A stretch of 64,000 nucleotides of DNA from assembly GCF_016741775.1 (NCBI RefSeq), contig NZ_JAERRK010000021.1, positions 62,001 through 126,000 of the forward strand, given 5' to 3'. The position numbers and the translations under genes are program-made. This DNA is from Streptomyces actinomycinicus (GTDB lineage: Bacteria > Actinomycetota > Actinomycetes > Streptomycetales > Streptomycetaceae). This document shows, in pieces, positions 6,318 to 14,854 of the stretch (its first letter is position 1; each line of letters begins with the position of its first letter). The notes under the pieces were generated by a model. It was given only the letters and a program-made list of their open reading frames with translations. It had not been told where the DNA came from and searched no databases.

Positions 6318-7412
6318 CTACAGGTACAGGCCCGCGTCCGCGCCCTCGCGGGCTCCCGGCACCGATGTCGGGGCGGTCCCGCGGCGCAGCGCGTACAGCT
6401 CGGCCAGGGTCGCCCCGTCGCGGCCGACGCCCTCCTCGGCGCCGAGCCAGTTGACCGCCTCCCGGCGGGTCAGCGGGCCCACCTCGATGCGGGCCAGGCA
6501 GCGGCCGGGGCGCACCACGGCCGGGTGCAGGCGCTCCAGGTCCTCGTTGGTCGTGACGCCGACCAGGACGTTGCGGCCCTGGCCGAGCAGGCCGTCGGTG
6601 AGGTTCAGCAGCCGGGACAGGGCCTGGCCCGCGGTGTGCCGGGCCTCGCCGCGGATCAGCTCGTCGCAGTCCTCCAGCAGCAGGAGCCGCCAGCGGCCCT
6701 TGCCCGCGCCGTCGTCCTCGCCGATCGCGATGTCCATCAGATAGCCGACGTCGGAGAAGAGGCGCTCCGGGTCCAGGACACAGTCGACCTGGCACCAGTC
6801 GCGCCAGGAACGGGCCAGGGTGCGCAGCGCGGAGGTCTTGCCGGTGCCGGGCGGGCCGTGGAGCAGCAGCAGCCGGCCGGCGATGTCCTCGGGGGTCGTC
6901 TTCATCAGGCGGTCCATCGCGTCCGCCACCGGCGCCGTGTAGTTGGGCCGCACCTCGTCCCACGTGCCCGCCGAGATCTGGCGGGTGGTGCGGTGCGGGC
7001 CGCGCCGCGGGGAGACGTACCAGAACCCCATCGTCACGTTCTCCGGCTGTGGTTCCGGCTCGTCGGCCGCGCCGTCCGTGGCCTGGTCCAGGATCCGCTC
7101 GGCCAGTTCCGCGCTGGTCGCGGTGACCGTCACGTCCGCGCCCCGGTTCCAGCGGGAGACCAGCAGGGTCCAGCCGTCCCCCTCGGCGAGGGTCGCGCTG
7201 CGGTCGTCGTCGCGGGCGACCCGGAGCACCTGGGCGCCCTCCGGCAGCAGGGTCGCGCCCGAGCGCACCCGGTCGATGTTCGCGGCGTGCGAGTACGGCT
7301 GCTCGCCCGTCGCGAAACGGCCGAGGAACAGCGCGTCGACGACGTCGGACGGCGAGTCGGAGTCGTCGACGTGGAGCCGGATCGGCAGAGCGTCGTGCGG
7401 GTTGGCAGCCAT
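6318..7412 (-). CDS. AAA+ ATPase with DUF5925 N-terminal domain
   Basis: 364 residues. The first 130 or so are the Streptomyces-specific DUF5925 region (start M-A-A-N-P-H-D-A-L-P-I-R-L). An AAA+ module follows: Walker A G-P-P-G-T-G-K-T-S, Walker B L-L-L-L-E-D-C-D-E-L, sensor 1 N-V-L-V-G-V-T-T-N-E-D and the arginine region H-P-A-V-V-R-P-G-R-C. This is an ATP-driven remodelling or chaperone-like protein, cytoplasmic, with no known partner. The ATG at 7412 was preferred over a much longer open frame because the sequence upstream has no coding character. It is one of the most conserved Streptomyces proteins in the window as far as I can recall; its physiological role is not known to me. Confidence 0.88.
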   Translation of the reverse strand: MAANPHDALPIRLHVDDSDSPSDVVDALFLGRFATGEQPYSHAANIDRVRSGATLLPEGAQVLRVARDDDRSATLAEGDGWTLLVSRWNRGADVTVTATSAELAERILDQATDGAADEPEPQPENVTMGFWYVSPRRGPHRTTRQISAGTWDEVRPNYTAPVADAMDRLMKTTPEDIAGRLLLLHGPPGTGKTSALRTLARSWRDWCQVDCVLDPERLFSDVGYLMDIAIGEDDGAGKGRWRLLLLEDCDELIRGEARHTAGQALSRLLNLTDGLLGQGRNVLVGVTTNEDLERLHPAVVRPGRCLARIEVGPLTRREAVNWLGAEEGVGRDGATLAELYALRRGTAPTSVPGAREGADAGLYL

Positions 7413-7621
7413 GCCGCCATGATCCGGCACGGATGCCGTCCGCGCACGGCATTTCCACCGCAAAACGCTCCGCCGGAAGAAGGGTCCGGTACCGCGGGTC
7501 CCCTGTGGCCGGCCGGCCACGCGCCGCGCGGGCTCGGGGCCGGAACAGCGCCGTGCGGTGCACGCGGTGCCGTGCTCGCCCGGGTGTTCCCAAGACCTGC
7601 TCCCCGGCGGGCTCCGGCCAT

Positions 7622-7627
7622 TACTGT
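7622..7627 (+). promoter_or_regulatory. Leaderless-type -10 element of the GH39-like gene
   Basis: TACTGT lies 7 nt upstream of the ATG at 7635, and no SD is present. This spacing is that of a leaderless Streptomyces promoter. A -35 is not obvious. Confidence 0.4.
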
Positions 7628-7634
7628 GTCCTCG

Positions 7635-9050
7635 ATGCGACGTGATGGGTGGGATGCGCGGAATCGGCGGTGGCGGCTCGCCGCCCTGCTCGGTGTGGGT
7701 GCGGCCGTGCTGGCCCTGGCGGTGACCCTGATCGGCACGCTGCCCGGCGGCCCGAGCACCGCCGGCACCACACGCGACGGCGACAAGGTGCACGGCACCC
7801 CGGCCACCCCGGCCGGAAAGCCGGAACCGTACGTCGGCTGGGGCTTCACGCACACCCAGTACAGCGCCGACCAGGGTCCGGCGGCCGCCACCGCACGCGT
7901 GCAGCAACTCCTCGGCCAAAGCCGCGGGCTGCCGCAGAACCAGCACATCATGGGCTGGGGCGCCGACAACCCCGAACCGGTCGAGGGACACTACGACTTC
8001 GGCGCGCTGGACCGCCGCATCGACTTCGTCCGCGCCTCCGGCGGCACCCCGGTGATCACGCTGTGCTGCTCACCGGACTGGATGAAGGGCGGCAGGGCCG
8101 GCGCCGGCCGCACCGACTGGAGCCAGGCCGCGCTGGAGACCCCGCCCACCCCCGGCCACTACCAGGACTTCGCCGACCTCGCCGCGACCGTCGCCCGGCG
8201 CTACCCGGACGTGCGGCACTTCATCGTCTGGAACGAGTTCAAGGGCTTCTGGAACGACGCCGAGGCCCGCTGGGACTACGAGGGTTACACCCGGATGTAC
8301 AACCTCGTGTACCGGGCGCTGAAGAAGGTCGACAAGGACATCATGGTCGGCGGCCCGTACCTGGTCATGGACAGCGTCGACCCACGCGACCCGAACGCCT
8401 CCACCGCGCTCGAGGGTGCCTGGGGCGCCATGGACCGGCGGGTCCTGGACGCCTTCTCCTACTGGAACGCCCACAAGGCGGGCGCCGACTTCACCGTGGT
8501 CGACGGCTCCAGCTACACCCGGGACGACGAACTACTCCCGGACGAGTTCGCGGCCACCGGGAAACTCACCGCCGTCAGCGCATGGGTACGGCGGCAGACC
8601 CACGACCTGCCCCTGTGGTGGGCCGAGTACTACGTCGAACCCGGCGACGGCAACGACGAGCGCAAGGGCTGGTCCGAACCGCACCGGGTCGCCGTCCAGG
8701 CCACCGGCATGATCGCCATGGTGCGGGGCGGCGCCGACACCGGCTTCTACTGGAACCCGGAGGAGAGGACCGGCGGTTGCCCCGGCTGCCTGTGGTCCCC
8801 GACCGACACCGCCGGCGGCGGAAAGCCCCTCCCCATGTACGGCCTGGTGACCCGGTTCGCCGCGGAGTTCCCGCCGGGCACGCGGTACGAGACCGTCTCC
8901 GTCGCCCCCGACGACGCGCCCAACGTCCGCGTCCTGGCCACCGACAAGACCGTCCTCGTCGTCAACACCCTCGGCCGGACGATCGACGCCCAGGTCGACG
9001 GCGAGCGGTTCGACCTGGGCGCCTACGAGGTGAAGTGGCTCGACCGCTGA
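7635..9050 (+). CDS. Membrane-anchored or secreted glycoside hydrolase, GH39-like
   Basis: 471 residues. After a short basic start there is one N-terminal hydrophobic segment (about residues 14-35) acting as signal anchor. The rest is a clan A TIM-barrel hydrolase: W-N-E-F-K-G-F-W holds the probable acid/base Glu after strand 4, and W-W-A-E-Y-Y-V-E-P-G the probable nucleophile Glu after strand 7, the arrangement of GH39 xylosidase-like enzymes. The substrate is probably a polymer handled by the neighbouring convergent cluster (flippase/glycosyltransferase, deacetylase, two GT2), such as an envelope glycan; that is inferred from position. Leaderless promoter candidate at 7622. Confidence 0.82.
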   Translation: MRRDGWDARNRRWRLAALLGVGAAVLALAVTLIGTLPGGPSTAGTTRDGDKVHGTPATPAGKPEPYVGWGFTHTQYSADQGPAAATARVQQLLGQSRGLPQNQHIMGWGADNPEPVEGHYDFGALDRRIDFVRASGGTPVITLCCSPDWMKGGRAGAGRTDWSQAALETPPTPGHYQDFADLAATVARRYPDVRHFIVWNEFKGFWNDAEARWDYEGYTRMYNLVYRALKKVDKDIMVGGPYLVMDSVDPRDPNASTALEGAWGAMDRRVLDAFSYWNAHKAGADFTVVDGSSYTRDDELLPDEFAATGKLTAVSAWVRRQTHDLPLWWAEYYVEPGDGNDERKGWSEPHRVAVQATGMIAMVRGGADTGFYWNPEERTGGCPGCLWSPTDTAGGGKPLPMYGLVTRFAAEFPPGTRYETVSVAPDDAPNVRVLATDKTVLVVNTLGRTIDAQVDGERFDLGAYEVKWLDR

Positions 9051-9062
9051 GCCGCCCCGCCC

Positions 9063-12000
9063 TCACTTCATCGTCAGGAACCGCTGCACCAGCGAGGCCA
9101 GCACCACCGCCAGCAGCGGCAGCGAGAACCAGAAACTGCCCTGGAGCAACCGCAGCTGGCGCACGCTCGGCCGGACCGCGACCCGGACCAGCTCGCGGAC
9201 GGCCAGCAGCACGACCAGGACGACGGCGGCCAGCGCCCCGACCACCGACCAGGGCGTCCACGTCACCTGCGGCCCGATCGGCCCCGGAGCCGGCTCCGGC
9301 ACCGGGGCCGCCGGCTGCTTGCGCAGCGCATAGACGGTGACGTCGTCGTTGGTGAGCACCCTGGTCAGCTCCTGCCGGGCGTCCAGGTTCCCGATCAGCC
9401 GGGGCGCCCAGGTCACCGGGTAGCCCGCGTCCATCTCCAGATAGGTCACCTGACTCCGGTTGATCATCAGATAGGAGTTCGGACCGGCGTCCTTGAGCGC
9501 CTTGACCAGGCCCGACACCAGCATCGGGTCGACCGGCGCGAGCGTCGGCACATAGTTCACCCGCTCCATGTCCCGTGCGCCCCACGGCAGCGCCGGCGTC
9601 ACGTCGTTGACCTCGTCCTGGGTGAGCCACAGCAGTCGTGCCGTCGGCTTGTCGTGGGCGTACACCCAGTTCATCGCGGCGACCTCGCCGGGCCGGGTCC
9701 GCTCGAACGGCTCGTTGCCCCAGCGGGCCACCAGGAAGCCGCCCATCAGCAGCAGCCCGGCGAGCAACGCGGCCGGCACGGCGAGCCACCGCCGCTCCTG
9801 TGCGCGTTCCCGCGCCGTGGCGCCGGCGCGCGGGAAGAGCGCGAGCCCGCCGAGCAGGGCCGCACCCGGCACCGCGAACATGAAGACCCGCAGCGCCATC
9901 TCACCGCCGTAGGACTGCATCCCGAAGCCCAGGAACGGTACGAAGGTGAGGACCAGCAGGGACCGTTCGCGGTACCGGAGCCGGCGGCGGCGCAGCCAGC
10001 CCCAGCAGGCCAGGGCCAGCACCGAACCGGCCAGCAGCACCCGCACGTAGAGCACCAGCTTGTGGGTCGGATCGCCGCCCTGGATACGGCCGGAGACCGA
10101 CGTCGAGACATTGCTGCCGACGCCGCCGATCCCGCCGAAGAGGTCGTCGAAGTGCCCGGACCAGTACGGCTCGGCCATGAAGCCGACCCAGACCGCGACC
10201 AGCACCGCGAACAGCAGCGGCAGGCCGCGCAGTTCGGACCGGCCGAGCAGGACGAGGGCCGCGAGCACGCCCAGCATCACGAACGGGGTGAGCTGGTGCG
10301 CCGGCACGCTCGCCGCGTAGAGGCCGATCAGCACCAGCAGCAGCACGGCCCGCTGGCGCCGGCCGGCCGGCTCCACCTCGGCCTCGCCGGGGCGGAACTT
10401 CGCCCAGATCACCCGGGGCGGCCGGAACCAGACCAGCAGGATCGCCACGAACGCCAGGTACAGCAGATAGGTGAAGCCCTGCGGGGAGAAGTAGTCCTGG
10501 CCGACCCAGCCGCTCAGCACGAAGATCCACACGCCGGTCCATTTCGCCCGCCAGCTCGCCCGCAGGGTCCGGGCCAGCAGGAACATGGGTGCCAGGTAGG
10601 CGAGTTGGACGGCCGTCGGCCACCAGCGGATGACCTCGGTGAAGTCGGACACCCCGCACGACCGGCCGACGAAGGCCGCCACCGCGAAGAAGCCCGGCCA
10701 GCTCCAGCGGGCGTCCAGGTCCGGTACGGCCGAGCCGGTCCGGTCGATGTAGTCGATGAACCCGAGGTGCTGCCAGGCGGTCGGGAACCGCGGCTCGGCC
10801 TCGATCACCGCGGGCAGCGCGTGCAGCGAGACCACGGTGGCCAGCAGTGTGACCAGCAGCAGCGCCCGGTGCTCGCGGCGCAGCCAGAGCAGCGCGGCGA
10901 ACACCGTGATCAGCAGCGCGGCCCCGGCCAGGGTCGGCAACGGCAGCACCGAGACCAGTCCCAGTCCGCCCATCCGGTCCAGGTCCGTCTCGCCGAGCCG
11001 CAGCGCCGGCCCCCAGTACAGCAGCAGCGCGGCGACCAGCAGACAGCCGAGGACGACACCGGCCCGGGTGGGCAGCGGGCGCCCGCGGGCGGGGGCCGAC
11101 GCCGGCCCGCCAGGCACGGCGCCCCCACGCACGGCGTCATCGGCTGCGGCGCCCTCGGGCACCGCGTCCTCGGGTTCGGCGTCCTCGCGTACGGCGTCCA
11201 CCGGTATGGAATACACCGGTCTGGCGTCCTCCGGTTCCGCTCCCGCCGGTTGGTGCCCGGCCGGCAGCGGAATCCGGGTGCCCGCGGGAGGTGTGCCCGG
11301 CCCAGGGCGGACGTCCGGCCGGCGCTCCACATGGTCGAAGTCGACCGGGATGCCGAGGGCCAGGGTGTCGGGATCCAGCGCCCAGGCCGGGCCGGGCCGG
11401 TGCTCCGCGGCGGCGGCCGGGTCGACGGCGGTCGTCTCGCCGGCGTGCAGCCGGGAGTGGGGGAGCGAGGTCCCCAGGTCGGCGAGGTCCCCGTCCGGTG
11501 CCGTCGCTTCGGGCGCGTCGGCGGGCGCGGTCCTGAGCGTCTTCCACAGCCTCGGCGCCGCGATCGCCGCGATCACCGCGAGGCTGGCGGCCTCGGCGAC
11601 GCCCGCGCCGGTCAGCCCCATACGGGGCAGGAGCAGCATGGTCAGGCCCAGTGTGAGCACGCACAACAGGCCCTGCAGCCAGGCGAGTCCGGCGGTGCGG
11701 CTCCGTGCGCGCAGCACCGCGAAGTACGTCTCGATGACGACCCTGAGCACGGATCCGACCGCGAGCCAGCGCAGCAGCGGGGTCGCCGCGTCCGCGTAGC
11801 CGCCGCCGAAGACACCGAGGATCAGGGGCGCCCCGATGATCCACAGGCCCGCGATCGGCAGCATGATCCGGGCCATCCGCTTGAGCGCGGCCCGGGTGTT
11901 GGCGGCCAGCCGGCCGGGGTCGTGCGAGCCCTCGACCGTCAGGGACGCGCCCATGTTGATGGCGAGCAGGTCGGTGGTGCCGCCGATGGTGGTGGCGATG

Positions 12001-12863
12001 TAGAAGAAGGCGTTCTCCGCGGAGCTGACCTGCGAGGCGACCAGGACCGGCACCAGGTAGACCACGGCGAGCGAGAACAGCGAACCGGTGTAGTCCCCGG
12101 CCAGGAACCTGCCGACCTGCTTCGGCGTGGGCGGTTCGACGTGCCCCGCGGTCGCCTCGACGTGCCGGGGCACCAGCCGCCGGAAGACCAGCCAGCCCAG
12201 CGGCACCACCGACGTCGCGATCGCGGCCACCCAGGAGACGAACACCCCGGTGGCCGGAATGGCGACGGCGAACGCGACGAGCAGGGCCAGCTTCACCGCC
12301 GAGAACACGGTGTTGCCCACCGGGACCCAGGTCGCGCTGCGCAGCCCCGTCAGCACGCCGTCCTGAAGGGTGAGCACGTTCCAGGCGATGACGGCCAGGA
12401 CGAAGCCGAGCCCGTTGACCGTCCCGTGCAGGAACCGGTACGACGGCCCCCAGGCGTCCAGGGTCAGCAGGAAGACGCCGCCCGCGAGCGCCACGATCAG
12501 GGAACTGCTCGCGTACGTACGGAAGATGAGCCTGCCCGTACGCCGTCCGGAGACCGGGATGAACCGGGCCAGGGCGCCGGTCAGGGTCACGGCGGTCAGC
12601 CCGGCCAGGAACTTCATCGCGGCGATGGCGGCCGAGCCCTGGCCGACCGCCGACTCGGAGTAGTAGCGGGCGGCGGCCAGCCAGAAGCCCAGTCCGAGCA
12701 CGGCGGAGATGCCGGTGTTCAGCATCAGCGCGTACGCGTTGCGGAACAGCGGGCTGCCGCCCGCGGACCGGCCGGTGCCGGGCAGCCGCAGCCGGCGCCC
12801 GTTCTTCTCGGGCGCCGGCGCGCCGGGCGTCGCGGTCTCGGTCGTGGTGGTCGTGTCAGACAC
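9063..12863 (-). CDS. Flippase fused to polytopic membrane glycosyltransferase-like domain
   Basis: 1266-residue inner-membrane protein. Residues ~30-450 are a MOP-superfamily (Wzx/MurJ-like) oligosaccharide flippase with 12-14 helices (L-M-L-N-T-G-I-S-A-V-L-G start, G-A-L-A-R-F-I-P, N-A-F-F-Y-I-A-T-T-I-G-G). A hydrophilic Pro/Glu/Asp/Ala-rich linker of about 150 residues follows (repeated E-P-E-D-A). The last ~620 residues contain another dozen helices with short loops, including W-S-W-P-G-F-F and D-Y-F-S-P-Q-G, resembling GT-C type membrane glycosyltransferases. GTG 12863 overlaps the deacetylase stop by 8 bp (GTGTCTGA); an ATG at 12962 is the alternative. The fusion suggests direct hand-over between lipid-linked glycan synthesis and export. 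Confidence 0.85.
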   Translation of the reverse strand: MSDTTTTTETATPGAPAPEKNGRRLRLPGTGRSAGGSPLFRNAYALMLNTGISAVLGLGFWLAAARYYSESAVGQGSAAIAAMKFLAGLTAVTLTGALARFIPVSGRRTGRLIFRTYASSSLIVALAGGVFLLTLDAWGPSYRFLHGTVNGLGFVLAVIAWNVLTLQDGVLTGLRSATWVPVGNTVFSAVKLALLVAFAVAIPATGVFVSWVAAIATSVVPLGWLVFRRLVPRHVEATAGHVEPPTPKQVGRFLAGDYTGSLFSLAVVYLVPVLVASQVSSAENAFFYIATTIGGTTDLLAINMGASLTVEGSHDPGRLAANTRAALKRMARIMLPIAGLWIIGAPLILGVFGGGYADAATPLLRWLAVGSVLRVVIETYFAVLRARSRTAGLAWLQGLLCVLTLGLTMLLLPRMGLTGAGVAEAASLAVIAAIAAPRLWKTLRTAPADAPEATAPDGDLADLGTSLPHSRLHAGETTAVDPAAAAEHRPGPAWALDPDTLALGIPVDFDHVERRPDVRPGPGTPPAGTRIPLPAGHQPAGAEPEDARPVYSIPVDAVREDAEPEDAVPEGAAADDAVRGGAVPGGPASAPARGRPLPTRAGVVLGCLLVAALLLYWGPALRLGETDLDRMGGLGLVSVLPLPTLAGAALLITVFAALLWLRREHRALLLVTLLATVVSLHALPAVIEAEPRFPTAWQHLGFIDYIDRTGSAVPDLDARWSWPGFFAVAAFVGRSCGVSDFTEVIRWWPTAVQLAYLAPMFLLARTLRASWRAKWTGVWIFVLSGWVGQDYFSPQGFTYLLYLAFVAILLVWFRPPRVIWAKFRPGEAEVEPAGRRQRAVLLLVLIGLYAASVPAHQLTPFVMLGVLAALVLLGRSELRGLPLLFAVLVAVWVGFMAEPYWSGHFDDLFGGIGGVGSNVSTSVSGRIQGGDPTHKLVLYVRVLLAGSVLALACWGWLRRRRLRYRERSLLVLTFVPFLGFGMQSYGGEMALRVFMFAVPGAALLGGLALFPRAGATARERAQERRWLAVPAALLAGLLLMGGFLVARWGNEPFERTRPGEVAAMNWVYAHDKPTARLLWLTQDEVNDVTPALPWGARDMERVNYVPTLAPVDPMLVSGLVKALKDAGPNSYLMINRSQVTYLEMDAGYPVTWAPRLIGNLDARQELTRVLTNDDVTVYALRKQPAAPVPEPAPGPIGPQVTWTPWSVVGALAAVVLVVLLAVRELVRVAVRPSVRQLRLLQGSFWFSLPLLAVVLASLVQRFLTMK

Positions 12864-13656
12864 GGGTACGGATGGCCTTCCGGCGGACCTGGCGGGCTCT
12901 GCGGACGAGGGCGTAGCCCTTGGTGAGGGCGCGGTCCCTGGCGAAGGTGCGGGCGATGGCACGGCCGTCGAGCAGCCGCTCGAACTCCCCGGGGTCCGTG
13001 CTCCGGCGGACCGTGAGCCGCCGCAGCGCGTACGGGCCCTGCCGGCGGCGGGCGAGTCCGTTGCCGACGGCGAGCGCCTGGGCGTACCCGGCAGCGCGCA
13101 CGGCCAGGCGGACCCGGCGGCTCGAGTAGCCGTACGGGTAGGCGAACGACACCGGGGGCGCGCCGAGTTCGGTCCTGACGATCTCCGTGCAGCGGGTCAG
13201 CTCCGTGCGCAGCGCGGGGCCGGGGAGCTGGTCGAGCTGCGGATGGGTGTGGCTGTGCCCGCCGATCTCGACGCCTGCCGAGGCCAGTTCGCGCACCTGG
13301 TCCCAGTCGAGCATGGTGTCCAGGCCGCCCCCGGTGTGGTGGGTGCCCCTCAGCCAGCCGGTGGTGACGAACAGGGTGGCCGGGAAGCCGTGTCCGGCGA
13401 GTACGGGCAGCGCGTGCCGGTGCACGCCCTCGTAGCCGTCGTCGAAGGTGATCAGCACCGGCCGGGCGGGCAGCGGGCGGCCGGAGCGCCAGCGGGCCGC
13501 GAGGTCGGCGGTGCTGACCGGGGTCAGACCCAGGTCGGCGATGAGCGCCATCTGTTCCGCGAACGCCTCCGGCGGGACGGACAGCGCGCGGGTGGCGTCG
13601 TTGGGTGCGTCGGCGACGGAGTGGTACATGAGGATGGGCACGGGCGCGTCATTCAT
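12856..13656 (-). CDS. Polysaccharide deacetylase (CE4/NodB family)
   Basis: 266 residues from ATG 13656 (a GTG 6 bp upstream is possible). NodB motifs: P-I-L-M-Y-H-S-V-A start, T-F-D-D-G-Y (motif 1, catalytic Asp and metal Asp), H-S-H-T-H-P (motif 2, metal His residues) and a later P-Y-G-Y (motif 3). No signal peptide, so it would act on the cytoplasmic or membrane side, for example on a lipid-linked N-acetyl sugar. It sits between the GT2 and the flippase fusion with 8-bp overlaps on both sides, a tightly coupled operon. The basic C-terminal tail (R-R-A-R-Q-V-R-R-K-A-I-R-T-R-V) could contact the membrane surface. Confidence 0.88.
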   Translation of the reverse strand: MNDAPVPILMYHSVADAPNDATRALSVPPEAFAEQMALIADLGLTPVSTADLAARWRSGRPLPARPVLITFDDGYEGVHRHALPVLAGHGFPATLFVTTGWLRGTHHTGGGLDTMLDWDQVRELASAGVEIGGHSHTHPQLDQLPGPALRTELTRCTEIVRTELGAPPVSFAYPYGYSSRRVRLAVRAAGYAQALAVGNGLARRRQGPYALRRLTVRRSTDPGEFERLLDGRAIARTFARDRALTKGYALVRRARQVRRKAIRTRV

Positions 13657-14854
13657 GCGCACCGCCGGAAGCCGCCACGCCCGAAGCTGGTTCGCCGCTT
13701 GCCGGGGCCGGTGTGCTCGCGGTCGGTTCGCCGCTTACGGGGGTCGGTGTGCTCGCGGTCGGTTCGCTGTTTGTGGGGGTTGGTGTGCTCGGGGTCGGTT
13801 CGCTGTTTGTGGGGGTTGGTGTGCTCCGGGTCGGTTCGCCGTTTGCCGGGATCCGTTCGCTCGAGGTCGGATCGTCGCTCTGCGGGATCGGTGACGACGA
13901 GAAGGCCGTACCGGCGCGCCGCGCGCGCAGGCTGCCCACCGCGTAGCCGCCGGCGGCGCTCAGCACACCCGCGACGATCGCGCCCGCCCGTCCTGCTCCG
14001 CCGCGCCGGCCGAGCAGCGCGTCCCGCAGGCCCCGGGCGACCCCGGCCGGCAACACGCGCGTGGTGTACCGGCGTTCGGACTCCAGGCCCTTGTCCGCGC
14101 CGACGCTCCTCGTCACCAGCGCCTTGGACAGGCCCTCGGCATACGTGCGGGTGCGGAAGTAGGCGAAGTGCTCGCGGGGTGCGGGCACCCGGTGGTGGAT
14201 CACCGCACGGTCGTCGATGAGCAGGACGGCGTCGGGGCGGGCCCGGGTGAGGCGGATGCACAGTTCCGTCTCCTCGCAGCCCAGCGGGCGGCGGTCGCCG
14301 TCGCGGCCGATGCCGGTGGCGAAGCCGCCCGCAGCCTCGAACGCCGTACGCCGGAAGGAGGCGTTGCCGCCGAGCACGTTGCGCACCCGGACCCGGCCCG
14401 CCGGCAGCCCCCGGTAGGTGCAGCCCACCACCCAGTCGAACTCCTCCGGGAACCAGGCCGGCCGCCGGCCCGACGCCCAGACCGGCTCGGTACGGCCGCC
14501 GACCGCCAGCACCCGCGGATCGGCGTACCCCTCGGCGAAGCGGCGCAGCCAGTCCCGTTCGGCGACGGCGTCGTCGTCCAGGAAGGCGATGACCTCGCCG
14601 CGGGAGGCGGCGATGCCGGTGTTGCGGCCCGCGGAGAGGCCGCGCGGCCCGGCGTTGGGCAGTACCCGGATGCCGTCGGTCGCCTTGTACTCGTGGTCCA
14701 GCCGGTCCTTCAGGGCCGGGTTGTGGTCCACGACCAGGAGCGTCTCCAGCGCCGGGTACGACTGCGCGCGCACCGAGGAGACCGCCGCGAGGATGTCCCG
14801 CCAGCGGTCCTCGGTGTACACGCAGATCACGACGGAGATGCCGGGATCCGTCAA
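13649..14854 (-). CDS. GT2 glycosyltransferase with a 12-residue-repeat tail
   Basis: 401 residues. Residues 1-270 are a GT-A family 2 enzyme: S-V-V-I-C-V-Y-T-E, V-V-D-H-N, G-L-S-A-G-R-N-T-G-I, F-L-D-D-D-A (DXD metal site), G-G-N-A-S-F-R-R, and E-E-T-E-L-C-I-R-L (acceptor-base region). After a hydrophobic segment near residue 290-310 (A-I-V-A-G-V-L-S-A-A-G-G) comes an unusual Ser/Thr/Pro/Glu tail of about five 12-residue repeats. The start is TTG 14854, overlapping the upstream GT2 stop as TTGA and preceded by GGGAGAGG. The tail repeat length can vary by slipped recombination between 36-bp DNA units. Confidence 0.85.
   Translation of the reverse strand: MTDPGISVVICVYTEDRWRDILAAVSSVRAQSYPALETLLVVDHNPALKDRLDHEYKATDGIRVLPNAGPRGLSAGRNTGIAASRGEVIAFLDDDAVAERDWLRRFAEGYADPRVLAVGGRTEPVWASGRRPAWFPEEFDWVVGCTYRGLPAGRVRVRNVLGGNASFRRTAFEAAGGFATGIGRDGDRRPLGCEETELCIRLTRARPDAVLLIDDRAVIHHRVPAPREHFAYFRTRTYAEGLSKALVTRSVGADKGLESERRYTTRVLPAGVARGLRDALLGRRGGAGRAGAIVAGVLSAAGGYAVGSLRARRAGTAFSSSPIPQSDDPTSSERIPANGEPTRSTPTPTNSEPTPSTPTPTNSEPTASTPTPVSGEPTASTPAPASGEPASGVAASGGAHE
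13689..13868. repeat. 36-bp tandem repeat inside the GT2 gene
   Basis: About five 36-bp units start at 13689, 13725, 13761, 13797 and 13833 (ggttcgc at each start). They encode 12-residue units of the form S-E-P-T-x-S-T-P-T-P-x-N on the minus strand. The third and fourth units are almost identical, pointing to recent expansion. Confidence 0.9.

Noticed and set aside
5424..7634. Long N-terminal extension of the GH39-like frame
   Set aside because: It runs antisense through the DUF72 and DUF5925 genes; the signal anchor and leaderless promoter place the start at 7635.
9654..12926. 1090-residue frame on the plus strand opposite the flippase fusion
   Set aside because: Gln/Arg/Gly-rich shadow of a GC-biased gene; no motifs, while the minus frame has clear transmembrane and flippase features.
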